Source of the DNA: Pseudomonadota bacterium
Lineage (GTDB): Bacteria; Pseudomonadota; Gammaproteobacteria; Steroidobacterales; Steroidobacteraceae
Assembly (NCBI GenBank): GCA_021847105.1
Contig: JAJZUT010000005.1
Span: 161,072-225,071 of the forward strand
Direction of reading: 5' to 3'
Length of the DNA: 64,000 bases
Shown here: in pieces, positions 24,346-32,469 of the stretch
How positions within the stretch are numbered: the first letter of the stretch is position 1
Layout: the number at the start of each line of letters is the position of its first letter
Made by a program: the position numbers and the translations under genes
Notes under the pieces: generated by a model
What the model was told of the DNA's origin: nothing
What the model saw: only the letters and a program-made list of their open reading frames with translations
Database searches by the model: none

Positions 24346-24364
24346 GGTTCGACCCTCTGAAAAA

Positions 24365-24376
24365 GTTACATGTAAC
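24365..24376. promoter_or_regulatory. Palindromic operator of the toxin-antitoxin operon
   Basis: GTTACATGTAAC is a perfect 12-base palindrome 20 bases upstream of the antitoxin ATG, in the position where type II antitoxins bind their own promoter. Confidence 0.6.
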
Positions 24377-24599
24377 CTACCACAGGCGATTCGGCATGGG
24401 AAGCAGATCTGGCCCGGCAGAGCGTGGGGCCCCACTCGCAGTCACCAATGAGCTCGTGGGCCGTCCGACCATCGCGCCGGGGAAAATGTGCAAAATATCA
24501 ATATAGAACAATAGGTTGATGTTAAGGCGCACATTACGTGTCGGTGCCGCGCATTGCTGAATCGTCGAAAAATAGAAGCAAAAACAACCGACCGACCGA

Positions 24600-24620
24600 G
24601 CCGCAATGTGCGGCCTTTTA
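24600..24620 (+). terminator. Rho-independent terminator
   Basis: GCCGCA-ATG-TGCGGC followed by CTTTTAT. It lies in an otherwise gene-free stretch (24377-24617) that includes an AT-rich patch at about 24485-24590 unlike the surroundings. Which transcript it ended is unclear; the gene on its left is on the other strand. Confidence 0.5.
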
Positions 24621-24818
24621 TCTGGCCCTCCTAAATCGCGGGACTACCCTAACGTGATGCTCCGGGACGTCCCAGCTGAGGTAGGCCGGATGCGTCTCGT
24701 CGGCACCTGGGATGAGGCTCAATGCCAAGGTGGTTTTACCGACCTGGCGTGGGCCACCGAGAAAGACCATCTTCTCGTGCAAGTCCTGACGGATCGGCTC
24801 TGTGAGGCAGCGCTTCAT
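24618..24818 (-). pseudogene. Remnant of an AAA+ ATPase (DUF4143-type) gene
   Basis: Only the first 50 or so residues survive: MKRCLTEPIRQDLHEKMVFL and the Walker A loop GGPRQVGKTTLALSL, then AYLSWDVPEHHVRV, after which the frame runs out in unrelated residues. Intact family members are about 380-450 residues with a C-terminal DUF4143 domain, which is absent here. It marks a deletion junction in the mosaic segment. Confidence 0.7.
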
Positions 24819-25343
24819 GGGGTTCTCCCAATAACGCGGAATACGTATCTAAATTAGAGTTAACCCTAGTAATATCCTGTTAGCTCTTGCCTGCGCGGCC
24901 ACTGCCTCGGGTCGTCGTGTTCGCGTCCAGGGCTCCTCCCGAAAGACTCGCTGCACCGAGAACCTCCGCAGGACCGCGGTAGTCTTGAGGAGTGTCCAGC
25001 GGTGCGGCCGACGGGCAATTCTGCCTGATATCCCATCAAGGAGCGGGAGCCCCCATCAACGTCCAGGAGGGCAGGATCATGGGGACATCGAGACCCACGC
25101 TACAGAACGACCGAAGAGATCACCGGGCGGGCGGGCTGACGCCCGCCTCTTGCGCAAAGCAGATGACCGAGAAGGCCCTTACAATGCCCGGAAAACTCTA
25201 ACTCGTTCGCTACTCAAGGCGGGGGGCGTCGCAGTGGGCACGACTGTCTGCGAGGGAGGGGGCTGGTCAGGATGGCCTGACGCGATACGTCGTAGCCGTG
25301 TGCAGCCTGTAGATGCAAGTGGCCATGTACCTTGGAGTAGCGC
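24819..25343. other. Gene-free stretch with one hairpin
   Basis: About 525 bases in which I find no convincing gene on either strand; the frames present are short and lack family features. GGCGGGC-TGAC-GCCCGCC (25130-25147) followed by TCTTG is a possible weak terminator. Composition varies abruptly, as expected of joined fragments. Confidence 0.5.
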
Positions 25344-26306
25344 TCACGCGCGGAAATATGCTTCGCGATCTAGATCGGCTAGCAAGCCTGGATGGGTCGG
25401 TCGCCATCCCAGCCGTTCCTGGGTCAGCTGACTGGAGGCTGGGTTGTCGTAGGCGGCGAACGGAGCGAGCCAACTGAACCGCCGGGCCGCCTCGTTGGGC
25501 GTCATGCTGACCGCGGGCAGGTTCAGTCGCTGCCCAATCACCTGGACAATCTCCCGGAACGGAACGCCCTCTTCGGCGACGCCGTGATAGCGCGCGCCGG
25601 GTTGTCCCGCTTCCAGCGCCAAGCGCAGCAGGACCGCCGCATCAAGGCGATGGACGGCGCTCCACCGGTTCGCGCCCTCGCCGACGTAGCCCGCACTCTT
25701 GTGCTTTCGCGCAGCGGCGATGAGCCTCGGGACGAGACCGTGATCACCATCGCCATGCACCGAGGGCGCCAGACGAACCACCGTCGCGCGGACGCCACGT
25801 TCGGCCCAAGCCTTGACGGCCGCTTCGGTCTGCGAGCGCATCCAACCCGGAGAGTGCGGGTCGGGCTCGTCGTCTTCCGTTGCTGTTCGCCCCTCGGCCA
25901 TACCCATGGTGCCGAACACGGTCACCAGGGGCCTACCCGACCCCTTCAACGCCCCGGCCATGGCGTCGATCGCACGGCGGTCTGCGGCGGTGATCGCCGC
26001 GCCGAACCGGCCGACGATCCCGAGCGGCGAACCGCCGAGGATGACACCAAGCCGTCGCCCGAGCGGGATATCGCCCGGACCATGGATGAAGGCCAGGTGG
26101 ATGACGCCATCGGCGCCTGCGGCTCCGGCGCTGAGGGTTTCAGGCTCGTGAAGGGATCCTGCATGGGCTTTAGCGCCAAGTTTTACCAGCCTCTGGAAGG
26201 CGTTATCCGAACGCGCCAAGCCAGTGACCTGATGGCCGGCGCCAATCAGCTCTTTGACAACCGCCTGACCAATAAAACCGCTTGCTCCGGTGACGAATAC
26301 TCGCAT
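25344..26306 (-). CDS. NAD-dependent epimerase/dehydratase-like SDR
   Basis: A 320-residue extended short-chain dehydrogenase. The nucleotide-binding motif TGASGFIGQAVV is at residues 6-17, followed by DGVIHLAF. The extended-SDR Tyr-x-x-x-Lys is not obvious; the segment SPGWMRSQTEAAVKAW takes its place, so this is an atypical member. ATG 26306 follows GGGAGA. It is divergent from an AraC regulator across a 9-bp inverted repeat, which suggests that the regulator controls it. The substrate cannot be told. Confidence 0.82.
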   Translation of the reverse strand: MRVFVTGASGFIGQAVVKELIGAGHQVTGLARSDNAFQRLVKLGAKAHAGSLHEPETLSAGAAGADGVIHLAFIHGPGDIPLGRRLGVILGGSPLGIVGRFGAAITAADRRAIDAMAGALKGSGRPLVTVFGTMGMAEGRTATEDDEPDPHSPGWMRSQTEAAVKAWAERGVRATVVRLAPSVHGDGDHGLVPRLIAAARKHKSAGYVGEGANRWSAVHRLDAAVLLRLALEAGQPGARYHGVAEEGVPFREIVQVIGQRLNLPAVSMTPNEAARRFSWLAPFAAYDNPASSQLTQERLGWRPTHPGLLADLDREAYFRA

Positions 26307-26359
26307 GCCGATCTCCCAATAGCCTTGGGCAACGGTACCGGCAACAGCAGAGACGGTCT

Positions 26360-26385
26360 ATAATCAAAAATCCATATTTGATTAT
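26360..26385. promoter_or_regulatory. Inverted repeat between SDR and AraC genes
   Basis: ATAATCAAA at 26360-26368 and TTTGATTAT at 26377-26385 form a perfect 9-base dyad with an 8-base spacer, in the 90-base divergent promoter region. It is a good candidate operator for the AraC protein, placed 11 bases before its start. Confidence 0.55.
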
Positions 26386-26396
26386 CGAGCGTCCAA

Positions 26397-27302
26397 TTGG
26401 ATCCCTTGTCGCAAGTTATCAGCCTGCTGCGGCCACGTGAGTTGAGCTGGCGCATGATTGCGGTACGAGAGCCTTGGGCCATCCGCTTTCCCGCCGTAGA
26501 AGCGGTGGTATTCGGGCAAATGATCGAAGGAACCTGCACGCTAGAACGAGGCGAGATCCAGCTGGAGCTGCGGCCTGGTGACTTCATGATGATGGCCCGC
26601 CCCCCTGAGTGGACCATGCGGTCGGGTCCGGAGGTCGAGCCGGTCGGATTGAAGGTGCTGTTCGCCGATCCGAAAGCACTTCAAGGGGATGATCCCGCCA
26701 AGCCCGCCGCCCGGTTCCTTGCAGGCCATTTCCTATTCGCCGACCCCAATGCGGATCAGATTGCAGGGCTGCTGACGCCGATCGTGCATGTCCGAGCGGC
26801 CGATGTGGCCGCTCAGCGGCTGGGACGGTTACTGAGTCTTTTGGATGACGAGGCAACGGCGGACCGGCCAGGCCGTTCTTTGGCGTTGGATCGCCTTCTG
26901 GAGGTGATCCTCGTGGAGTCACTGCGCCACCGCGCCAGCCAAGTGGAAAGCATGCGGCCGGGCCTGTTGGCGGGCCTGGCCGACCCGCGCATCAGCCGCG
27001 CACTGCGGGCGCTCCACATGGAGCCGTCACGCAACTGGACCGTTGCCCAGCTCGCGCGGGAAGCGCACATGTCGCGTGCCGGATTCGCTGCCAGGTTCGC
27101 CGCAATCGTCGGTAAGTCGCCCATCGGTTATCTGTCGGCTTGGCGCATGTCGCTGGCCAAAGCTGCCTTGGTGTCGACCAAGCGTCCGATGATCGAAGTA
27201 GCCAAGGTTGCAGGCTATGGATCGGTCAGCGCTTTCAGCACTGCGTTCAACCGCACCACAGGCATCTCGCCAACGGTTTACGGTCAAATGGCGAGGGACT
27301 GA
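26397..27302 (+). CDS. AraC-family regulator with cupin sensor domain
   Basis: A 301-residue regulator. The N-terminal half is a cupin_6-type sensor (MDPLSQVISLLRPRELSW, then GQMIEGTCTLERGEIQLELRPGD, cited by GTCTLERGE). The C-terminal half carries two helix-turn-helix units: WTVAQLAREAHMSRAGFAARF and IEVAKVAGYGSVSAFSTAFNR (cited by VAKVAGYGS), typical of the group controlling a divergent SDR or oxidoreductase. Translation begins at TTG 26397, where the domain's usual MDPLS starts. Confidence 0.87.
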   Translation: MDPLSQVISLLRPRELSWRMIAVREPWAIRFPAVEAVVFGQMIEGTCTLERGEIQLELRPGDFMMMARPPEWTMRSGPEVEPVGLKVLFADPKALQGDDPAKPAARFLAGHFLFADPNADQIAGLLTPIVHVRAADVAAQRLGRLLSLLDDEATADRPGRSLALDRLLEVILVESLRHRASQVESMRPGLLAGLADPRISRALRALHMEPSRNWTVAQLAREAHMSRAGFAARFAAIVGKSPIGYLSAWRMSLAKAALVSTKRPMIEVAKVAGYGSVSAFSTAFNRTTGISPTVYGQMARD

Positions 27303-27352
27303 GGCGAGTGTCCACATTCAGTTACTGCACCGGAAGTGCTGACGCAACGGCT

Positions 27353-27838
27353 TCAGCCAGCGTTGTGGTCAACGATCATCTGGTGAAGCCCCATTCCGAG
27401 TAGAGCCGCTTGGTACTCTGCAGGCGGCAGGTCGCGATAGGTGACTTTACGATTGAGTCTGGCGGTAGCGGCAACGGCCAGGTCATCCATGGTGAACGCT
27501 GTGTCGCCCGCCAGTTCATTCACCCCGTTCTTGGCCAGCTTCCTGACGTAGAACTCCAACTCGAAGTGATCGCGGAAGAAGCGGCTGAACGAGTGGAGGA
27601 TCACCACGCCGAACGGCGCGGGATTGGACGTGCCCGCCTCGATCATGCGCTGGAACCCGGGGCGGCGGTCGTTGGTCGCCGACGCCCCCGGCTCCACATA
27701 GGTCTCGACAAGCCGATAGCCTCGCGCCTCGCAATGAGCCTCGCCCTGGCGCTTCCGGTCGGGGATGGAGACATCGTGCTCAGCCTGCCGCGCCGTCGAG
27801 ACACGCAGATAGAGGGCGGCGTGCAGCGGCACGGTCAT
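27353..27838 (-). pseudogene. Chimera: resolvase N-terminus fused to QorB/NmrA-like reductase tail
   Basis: A 161-residue open frame. Residues 1-106 are a serine-recombinase catalytic domain (YLRVSTARQAEHDVSIPD, then HSFSRFFRDHFELEFYVRKL), truncated before the DNA-binding part. The remainder, FTMDDLAVAATARLNRKV and YRDLPPAEYQAALLGMGL, is the C-terminal piece of a QorB/NmrA-type NAD(P)H:quinone reductase. Neither part is complete, so function is unlikely. The frame is open across the junction. Confidence 0.65.
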
Positions 27839-28105
27839 GGCGCATGTCTCCGTGTCAGATCATAGAGTCGACCCGAACAATTCATCGAACAGGTCGGCGA
27901 ACCATCGCTCGAATACCTCGATCTCGGCCTCTGTGATGGGCACATGGCCCGGCCAGTCGACGGCGACGGTCCAGGTCGAGAGGTCATGCTTCGGCGGCCG
28001 ACCGTGGATGGGCCAAGGATAGCCAAGCAGCACTTCAAGCTGCTTGGAGACGGTGGGGGCTGGGTTGTGTGACTGCCGGGGCATCTCCGCAGTATCGCGC
28101 GGGCG
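27615..28105. repeat. Direct repeat copy B of the resolvase module
   Basis: Counterpart of 23207-23698 with which it shares order, orientation and most bases. The copies bracket about 3.9 kb holding the MazEF pair, the ATPase remnant and the SDR/AraC pair, so homologous recombination between them would delete these genes. Confidence 0.8.
27860..28084 (-). CDS. Conserved 74-residue protein upstream of resolvase (copy B)
   Basis: Reads MPRQSHNPAPTVSKQLEVLL, then GYPWPIHGRPPKHDLSTWTV and ITEAEIEVFERWFADLFDEL. It is the paralog of the gene at 23452-23676, at the same distance from its resolvase. The N-terminal 12 residues differ most and the middle is nearly invariant. Function unknown. Confidence 0.65.
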   Translation of the reverse strand: MPRQSHNPAPTVSKQLEVLLGYPWPIHGRPPKHDLSTWTVAVDWPGHVPITEAEIEVFERWFADLFDELFGSTL

Positions 28106-28290
28106 TTAGACTGGCAGAACAGCATGACGACGTCGGACGCATCGTGGGCAAAGTCATGCCCAACTTGTCCCGGAAGTCATTGACCCGACAGCGACTCTCT
28201 GACTCCTGGAGGCGCTTCATTCGCAGGTAGTGTTCGATGCCCCTGCCAGACCCGGCACGCCTTGAGCCGGGGGGTGTACCGGCGCAGCGC

Positions 28291-28307
28291 GAGGCGAACG
28301 TCGCCTC
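28291..28307. terminator. Hairpin downstream of the MocR gene
   Basis: GAGGCGA-ACG-TCGCCTC, a perfect 7-bp stem with a three-base loop, 14 bases past the stop of the minus-strand MocR gene. No T-tract. The gap 28106-28290 holds nothing else that I can support. Confidence 0.45.
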
Positions 28308-28320
28308 CGCCGGTCCGTCG

Positions 28321-29793
28321 TCAATTCGCGTGAATTTGACGTAGACCGTTGCGCAGAGTCCCAATAGCCGCAGCGATATCCTGCTGCGAGATGCACCCAT
28401 AGCCGAACAGGACGACGCGGACCGCCCGCTTGCGGCTCCCCCACTGCGCAACATCGGCGACATTCTCGATCGCCACACCGCATCTGCGCGCCTTGGCCAC
28501 CAATGCTTCGGGCGCGTACCCATCGGCAACCCGCGCGGCGATGTGTAGGCCTGCTGAGGACTCGATCGGCGTGAACCAAGGGGACAGCTCTGTGCGCAGG
28601 CCATCCAGCAGCAACTTGCGTCGCAACGAATATTCGCGCCCCACACGCCGCAGGTGCCGCGCCAGGTGTCCCTCCAGGATGAAATCGGCGAGTGCCTGCT
28701 GATATACGCTCGGGCAATTCCAGACGTTGACCTGCAGCGCCGATAACAACGGATCACGCGCCCAAGGGGGAGCGATCGTGAATCCGGTGCGCAGGTCGGG
28801 GGAGAGTATCTTGGAAAAGCTTCCCACGTAGAACACCGACTCGCATTGGTCCAGTGTCTGCAATGCATCGAGCGGGCGGTCGCCAAAGCGAAACTCAGAG
28901 TCATAGTCGTCTTCGATGATCACGGCGCCGTTGCGACGTGCGTACTCGAGAAGAGCGAGCCGCCGGTCAATCGGCAATACTCCGCCCAGTGGAAACTGGT
29001 GGGACGGCGTGACGCAAATGACGTGCGCACCCGGAGGGACTCGCTTTGTGACCATTCCGTGCTCATCAACCGGAACCGCTACCAGATGCGCGCCGGCAGC
29101 GCGGAAAACTGCGGCGAGTGGCGCATAGCCAGGGTCCTCGAGTGCCACGACCGTGCGGCCGGGGACAACGAGGATCCGCGCAATCAAATCAAAGGCATGC
29201 TGTGCGCCGGCAGTGACGATGAGGTCGGCCGGCCCACACGCAATGGCTCTCGTATTCGAGATGTGTCTGGCGATGGCAAAGCGGAGGCGCTCAACGCCAG
29301 CCGGCGCTGCGTACAGATCCTCAACACGCGCGCCCCTGCGCTGCGAGCGCCCCAGCAATCGGCACCAGATCGAGCGCGGAAATCGGTCGAGGTCGGGAAT
29401 CCCGATCCGAAAATCGAATCGGACTCGTCGCTGATCAAGTGCCCGAGGACGGGCCGTGCGCCACGCTCGGGGCAGCAAATCCCGGGCCAACCGGTGACGG
29501 GCAGACTCTCTCTGCGGCGCCAGACCGGGATTGAGAGTTGCCACATAAGTACCGGAGCCACGGGCAGCGCGCAGGTAACCCTCCGATATCAGCATATCGT
29601 ATGCGCTCACGACGGTGTTGCGACCGATTGCGAGCGCCAGGGCCAGGGATCTAGTGGAGGGCAGTTTCGCCCCGGCGCACAGCCGCCCTTTGAGAATTGC
29701 GGTACGCAGTTGACCGTGTAGCGAGCGCAAGCGCTGGCGGCTGCCCAAATCCGAAACGCGCAGCTCAAAGGGCAAAAGTGGTTCCATATTCAT
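28321..29793 (-). CDS. MocR/PdxR-type GntR regulator with aminotransferase domain
   Basis: A 490-residue regulator: an N-terminal GntR winged helix (LHGQLRTAILKGRLCAGAKLPSTR, cited by GRLCAGAKLPSTR, then NTVVSAYDML) joined to a fold-type I aminotransferase domain used as effector sensor. The PLP lysine is in VGSFSKILSPDLRTG (about residue 320) and the preceding IIEDDYDSEFRF is conserved. Such proteins often control a divergent gene through direct repeats; two are found between this gene and the cupin gene. The ligand is unknown. Confidence 0.9.
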   Translation of the reverse strand: MNMEPLLPFELRVSDLGSRQRLRSLHGQLRTAILKGRLCAGAKLPSTRSLALALAIGRNTVVSAYDMLISEGYLRAARGSGTYVATLNPGLAPQRESARHRLARDLLPRAWRTARPRALDQRRVRFDFRIGIPDLDRFPRSIWCRLLGRSQRRGARVEDLYAAPAGVERLRFAIARHISNTRAIACGPADLIVTAGAQHAFDLIARILVVPGRTVVALEDPGYAPLAAVFRAAGAHLVAVPVDEHGMVTKRVPPGAHVICVTPSHQFPLGGVLPIDRRLALLEYARRNGAVIIEDDYDSEFRFGDRPLDALQTLDQCESVFYVGSFSKILSPDLRTGFTIAPPWARDPLLSALQVNVWNCPSVYQQALADFILEGHLARHLRRVGREYSLRRKLLLDGLRTELSPWFTPIESSAGLHIAARVADGYAPEALVAKARRCGVAIENVADVAQWGSRKRAVRVVLFGYGCISQQDIAAAIGTLRNGLRQIHAN

Positions 29794-29814
29794 TCAATAA
29801 AGTGGTGCTTAACT

Positions 29815-29834
29815 AGAACCAGCTCAAGAGCCAG
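29815..29834. promoter_or_regulatory. Tandem direct repeats in the MocR-cupin promoter region
   Basis: AGAACCAG (29815-29822) and AGAGCCAG (29827-29834) are spaced 12 bases start to start, with TATAAC immediately after. MocR proteins typically bind direct repeats near the -35 of their targets. A separate dyad, CTTGTCAC (29845-29852) with GTGACAAG (29866-29873), follows before the cupin gene. Confidence 0.5.
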
Positions 29835-29929
29835 TATAACAGGGCTTGTCACCTCCATGAGGCATGTGACAAGGGAAGATCTGCGCTTTGAAGCTGGCTG
29901 TAGCCCTCACGTACGTCAAGGAACACACC

Positions 29930-30778
29930 ATGCACGACCCTGCAATCGCTGAATCAGGCATCAAGAGAATCTCCTCTGATCTGGAGGGAACGACCCTGTC
30001 GGGGTGGATTGCAGAAGGGGCGGGGAAGTGGTCGCGACCGTTGCGTTTTCTTGGTGAGCGCGGTTTTGTAGAGGTGATGCGCCTGATGCCGGGGGCATCG
30101 GTACCGCTCCATCGTCATACAGGCGAGGCACATGCGTTGACGCTCTCGGGGCAACGACGATTAGGCAGCGGCGAGGAAGTCGGTGCCGGAGAATATACAT
30201 ACGAGCCACCGGGTCATGTCGACGCATGGGAGGCTGTCGGCGATTCCGAACTGCTCGTTTTGGTGATCGTGATGGGCGAAGTTCATTATATCGACGCTTG
30301 CGGAACAGTCACCAAGGTTGTCTCTTCGGCAACGCGGCGTGCGGATCTCGAGCGCTATCGCCAACAGGCAGGAATTGCCCAGGAAATCGAGGACCGGACG
30401 AGTCAGGTCATTCCGGACTGGAGTCGGTGCGGCGCAGCAGTCGCGTGCACTTCGCGCGCCGTTGTCCTGGCTTACATCCAAGCGTTGGACGCACATGACT
30501 ATCGTGCGGCTCGGGCATATCTAGACGACAGTGTCTTGATCAAGGGGCCCGCCGGCGAGGCATTCCGGACACCGGAGGATTTCGTCAGAATGATGGCGCA
30601 GTTCCCTGGGCGTTACAGGATCAAGAGGGTTTTCACCGACGGGGAGGAGATCTGCGTGCTCTATGATTTCGTGACCGAGAAATCGAGTGCCTTCTTCTGT
30701 TCTTGGTATCATGTCAGCGGAAAGCGAATCCGTGCGATTCAAACGATTTTCGATCCCCGTGCATTGACTCGCACATGA
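29930..30778 (+). CDS. Cupin domain fused to an NTF2-like domain
   Basis: A 282-residue protein. The first 140 residues are a cupin close to the ChrR-type/2,4'-dihydroxyacetophenone dioxygenase group, with the metal-binding VPLHRHTGEAHALTLSG and later EPPGHVDAW. After a linker, residues 170-280 form a SnoaL/NTF2-like fold (VVLAYIQALDAHDYRAARAYL, cited by AYIQALDAHDYRAA). ATG 29930 follows AAGGA; an in-frame TTG at 29888 is less likely. Divergence from the MocR gene suggests joint regulation. The reaction is unknown. Confidence 0.72.
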   Translation: MHDPAIAESGIKRISSDLEGTTLSGWIAEGAGKWSRPLRFLGERGFVEVMRLMPGASVPLHRHTGEAHALTLSGQRRLGSGEEVGAGEYTYEPPGHVDAWEAVGDSELLVLVIVMGEVHYIDACGTVTKVVSSATRRADLERYRQQAGIAQEIEDRTSQVIPDWSRCGAAVACTSRAVVLAYIQALDAHDYRAARAYLDDSVLIKGPAGEAFRTPEDFVRMMAQFPGRYRIKRVFTDGEEICVLYDFVTEKSSAFFCSWYHVSGKRIRAIQTIFDPRALTRT

Positions 30779-31430
30779 CTCTCGCGGCCGTCTTCTCACC
30801 CGGTTCTGGTCCATTACCGGTTCACGGCCCATTTACCGAGGAGTGGCTCAGATAGCGGCCTTCGTGGCCGAACGGCTGAGTATCCAAAAGGGATCCAGGG
30901 AGTTGCAACCACCTCCCGAGGTAGATGCCGAAGATCAAGATACAGATCTGGCAGAGGGAGCGGAAGCGGCGCCGTCGGAGTCTTAGCGCCACAGCGAAAA
31001 CGTAGTGATCGTCGCTATCGCTCCTGGCCCGACAGTCTCGAGCCTGCCGCTGCATTTCACGGTTGGGGCGAATTCCCAGCGACAAGACTCGCTGCAAACC
31101 GTCTGGCGCCGCGGCTCGGGTCGGCGAGTCGCACGGATGACTTTCAGGCGCCGTGGGCGCGCGGCATGCCCCGCGAACCCGCTGACTCGACGATACGCGG
31201 CGCCCATCGGAGCCAATTGCTTTGCGGGCAGCGCGGGATGGAATCAAGCGTTGCGGTGAGCTTTGTGCGGGCGGTCTGCTCACCGTAATCAGGCCAGTCG
31301 GTCCCGATCGACGGGCGTCTGTGGCGGCGGCCCTGATCGGCGTGTCTGGTCATTCGCGACGCACCTGGCGCGGTATCATTGCGGCGGGATCGTGAGGGCG
31401 CTACCGAGAGCGCGAGGAGAATCACGGGGT
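30779..31430. other. Island-backbone junction zone without a recognisable gene
   Basis: About 650 bases. A plus-strand frame from GTG near 30842 to the stop at 30984 reads like the end of a real protein (FVAERLSIQKGSREL, then an acidic tail EDQDTDLAEGAEAAPSES), but it lacks a proper ribosome site and its upstream part is gone. The rest shows only unsupported frames. No copy of the tRNA-Ser 3' end was found here, so the right edge of the island stays undefined. Confidence 0.45.
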
Positions 31431-32405
31431 ATGAAGCAGGCGGAGTTCGTCATTCTTGGGCCCGGTGCCCTGGGCTCGATTCTTGCGGCGCATCTGGTCA
31501 ACGCGGGCCACTCGGTCATTGTGTTGGCACGCGGGCAGCGTGCACGACACATCGAGCAGCACGGGCTGCGCGTCAAGGGGCTGGTTGATATCGCCGTTCC
31601 GGTGACGGTGTTGACCGATCCATCGGGGCTCGACGCGGCCGGGTGTCTGATCGTGGCGACCAAGACTCCCGGTACGCGCGCCGCGCTCGAGAGTCTGCGC
31701 CACGTCGCGGTGGACGCTGCCTTTTCGGTGCAGAACGGGCTGCAAAAGAACGAATTGCTGGCTGCGGTGTTCGGTGCGGACCGCGCGCTCGGCGCGCTGG
31801 CCAATACCAGCGGGGAGCTGCTTGCCACTGGCGAGGTGCTCTTTACGCGCAACGTCAACCTGTTGCTCGGGGAGCTCGATGGCCGCTGCAGCGCACGCGC
31901 ACAGGCGTTGGCGGCGACTCTCGATGCCGCCGGCGTTCGCTCCAGTGCGGTCACCGACATCCTGAGCTGGGAGTGGAGCAAGTTCGTCGCCTGGCTGCCG
32001 CTGATGAGTCTGGCGGTCACGACGCGCCTGGCGACCTGGCGCTATCTTAGCGACCCCGGCAGTGCGTGCGTGTTGGTACGCATGGCGCGCGAGGCGGCGC
32101 TGCTGGCGAGCGCCTCGGGCGTGGCATTGACCGAGCAGGGGGCGATCCTGCCGCTGCAGGCCATTCTCTCAGGCGCCCAGCCGCAGGCCATCGATGCGGT
32201 GCGCCGGGCGGGAGCGGAGTTTGCCGCGAGCGCACCGGGACACCGGATGTCGGCGCTGCAGGATCTCGAGGCCGGTCGTGCGCTCGAGGTCGAGGAGACC
32301 TTCGGCGACGCCGTACGCAGGGCGCAGTCGCTGGGGCTCAGCGTGCCACTGCTGGAGGCGTTTTATCACCTCGTCGCCGCGATCGATCGCGCCCGCCCGC
32401 ACTGA
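31431..32405 (+). CDS. panE: 2-dehydropantoate 2-reductase family protein
   Basis: A 324-residue NADP-dependent ketopantoate reductase family member. The Rossmann motif VILGPGALGSILAAHL is at residues 7-22 (GPGALG instead of GAGAMG). VATKTPGTRAAL, SVQNGLQKNE and the C-terminal SALQDLEAGRALEVEE (catalytic and binding Ser/Asp/Glu region) are conserved. The ketopantoate-specific Lys is in WSKFVAW. ATG 31431 follows GAGGAGA. First gene after the island. Several paralogs of this family act on other 2-oxo acids, so the symbol is tentative. Confidence 0.78.
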   Translation: MKQAEFVILGPGALGSILAAHLVNAGHSVIVLARGQRARHIEQHGLRVKGLVDIAVPVTVLTDPSGLDAAGCLIVATKTPGTRAALESLRHVAVDAAFSVQNGLQKNELLAAVFGADRALGALANTSGELLATGEVLFTRNVNLLLGELDGRCSARAQALAATLDAAGVRSSAVTDILSWEWSKFVAWLPLMSLAVTTRLATWRYLSDPGSACVLVRMAREAALLASASGVALTEQGAILPLQAILSGAQPQAIDAVRRAGAEFAASAPGHRMSALQDLEAGRALEVEETFGDAVRRAQSLGLSVPLLEAFYHLVAAIDRARPH

Positions 32406-32469
32406 ACGCCGCTCACTCTCGCTCTGCGCCGCTGTGCCATCCGTGCAGCAGTACGGTGTGCGCCGTCCG

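Noticed and set aside
24985..25431. Plus-strand frame of 148 residues in the mosaic segment
   Set aside because: Low-complexity Arg/Ser-rich sequence without domain features or ribosome site, and its end lies opposite the SDR gene.
31005..31283. Frames on both strands in the island-backbone junction
   Set aside because: None shows a ribosome site, hydrophobic pattern or family resemblance; the region looks degenerate.
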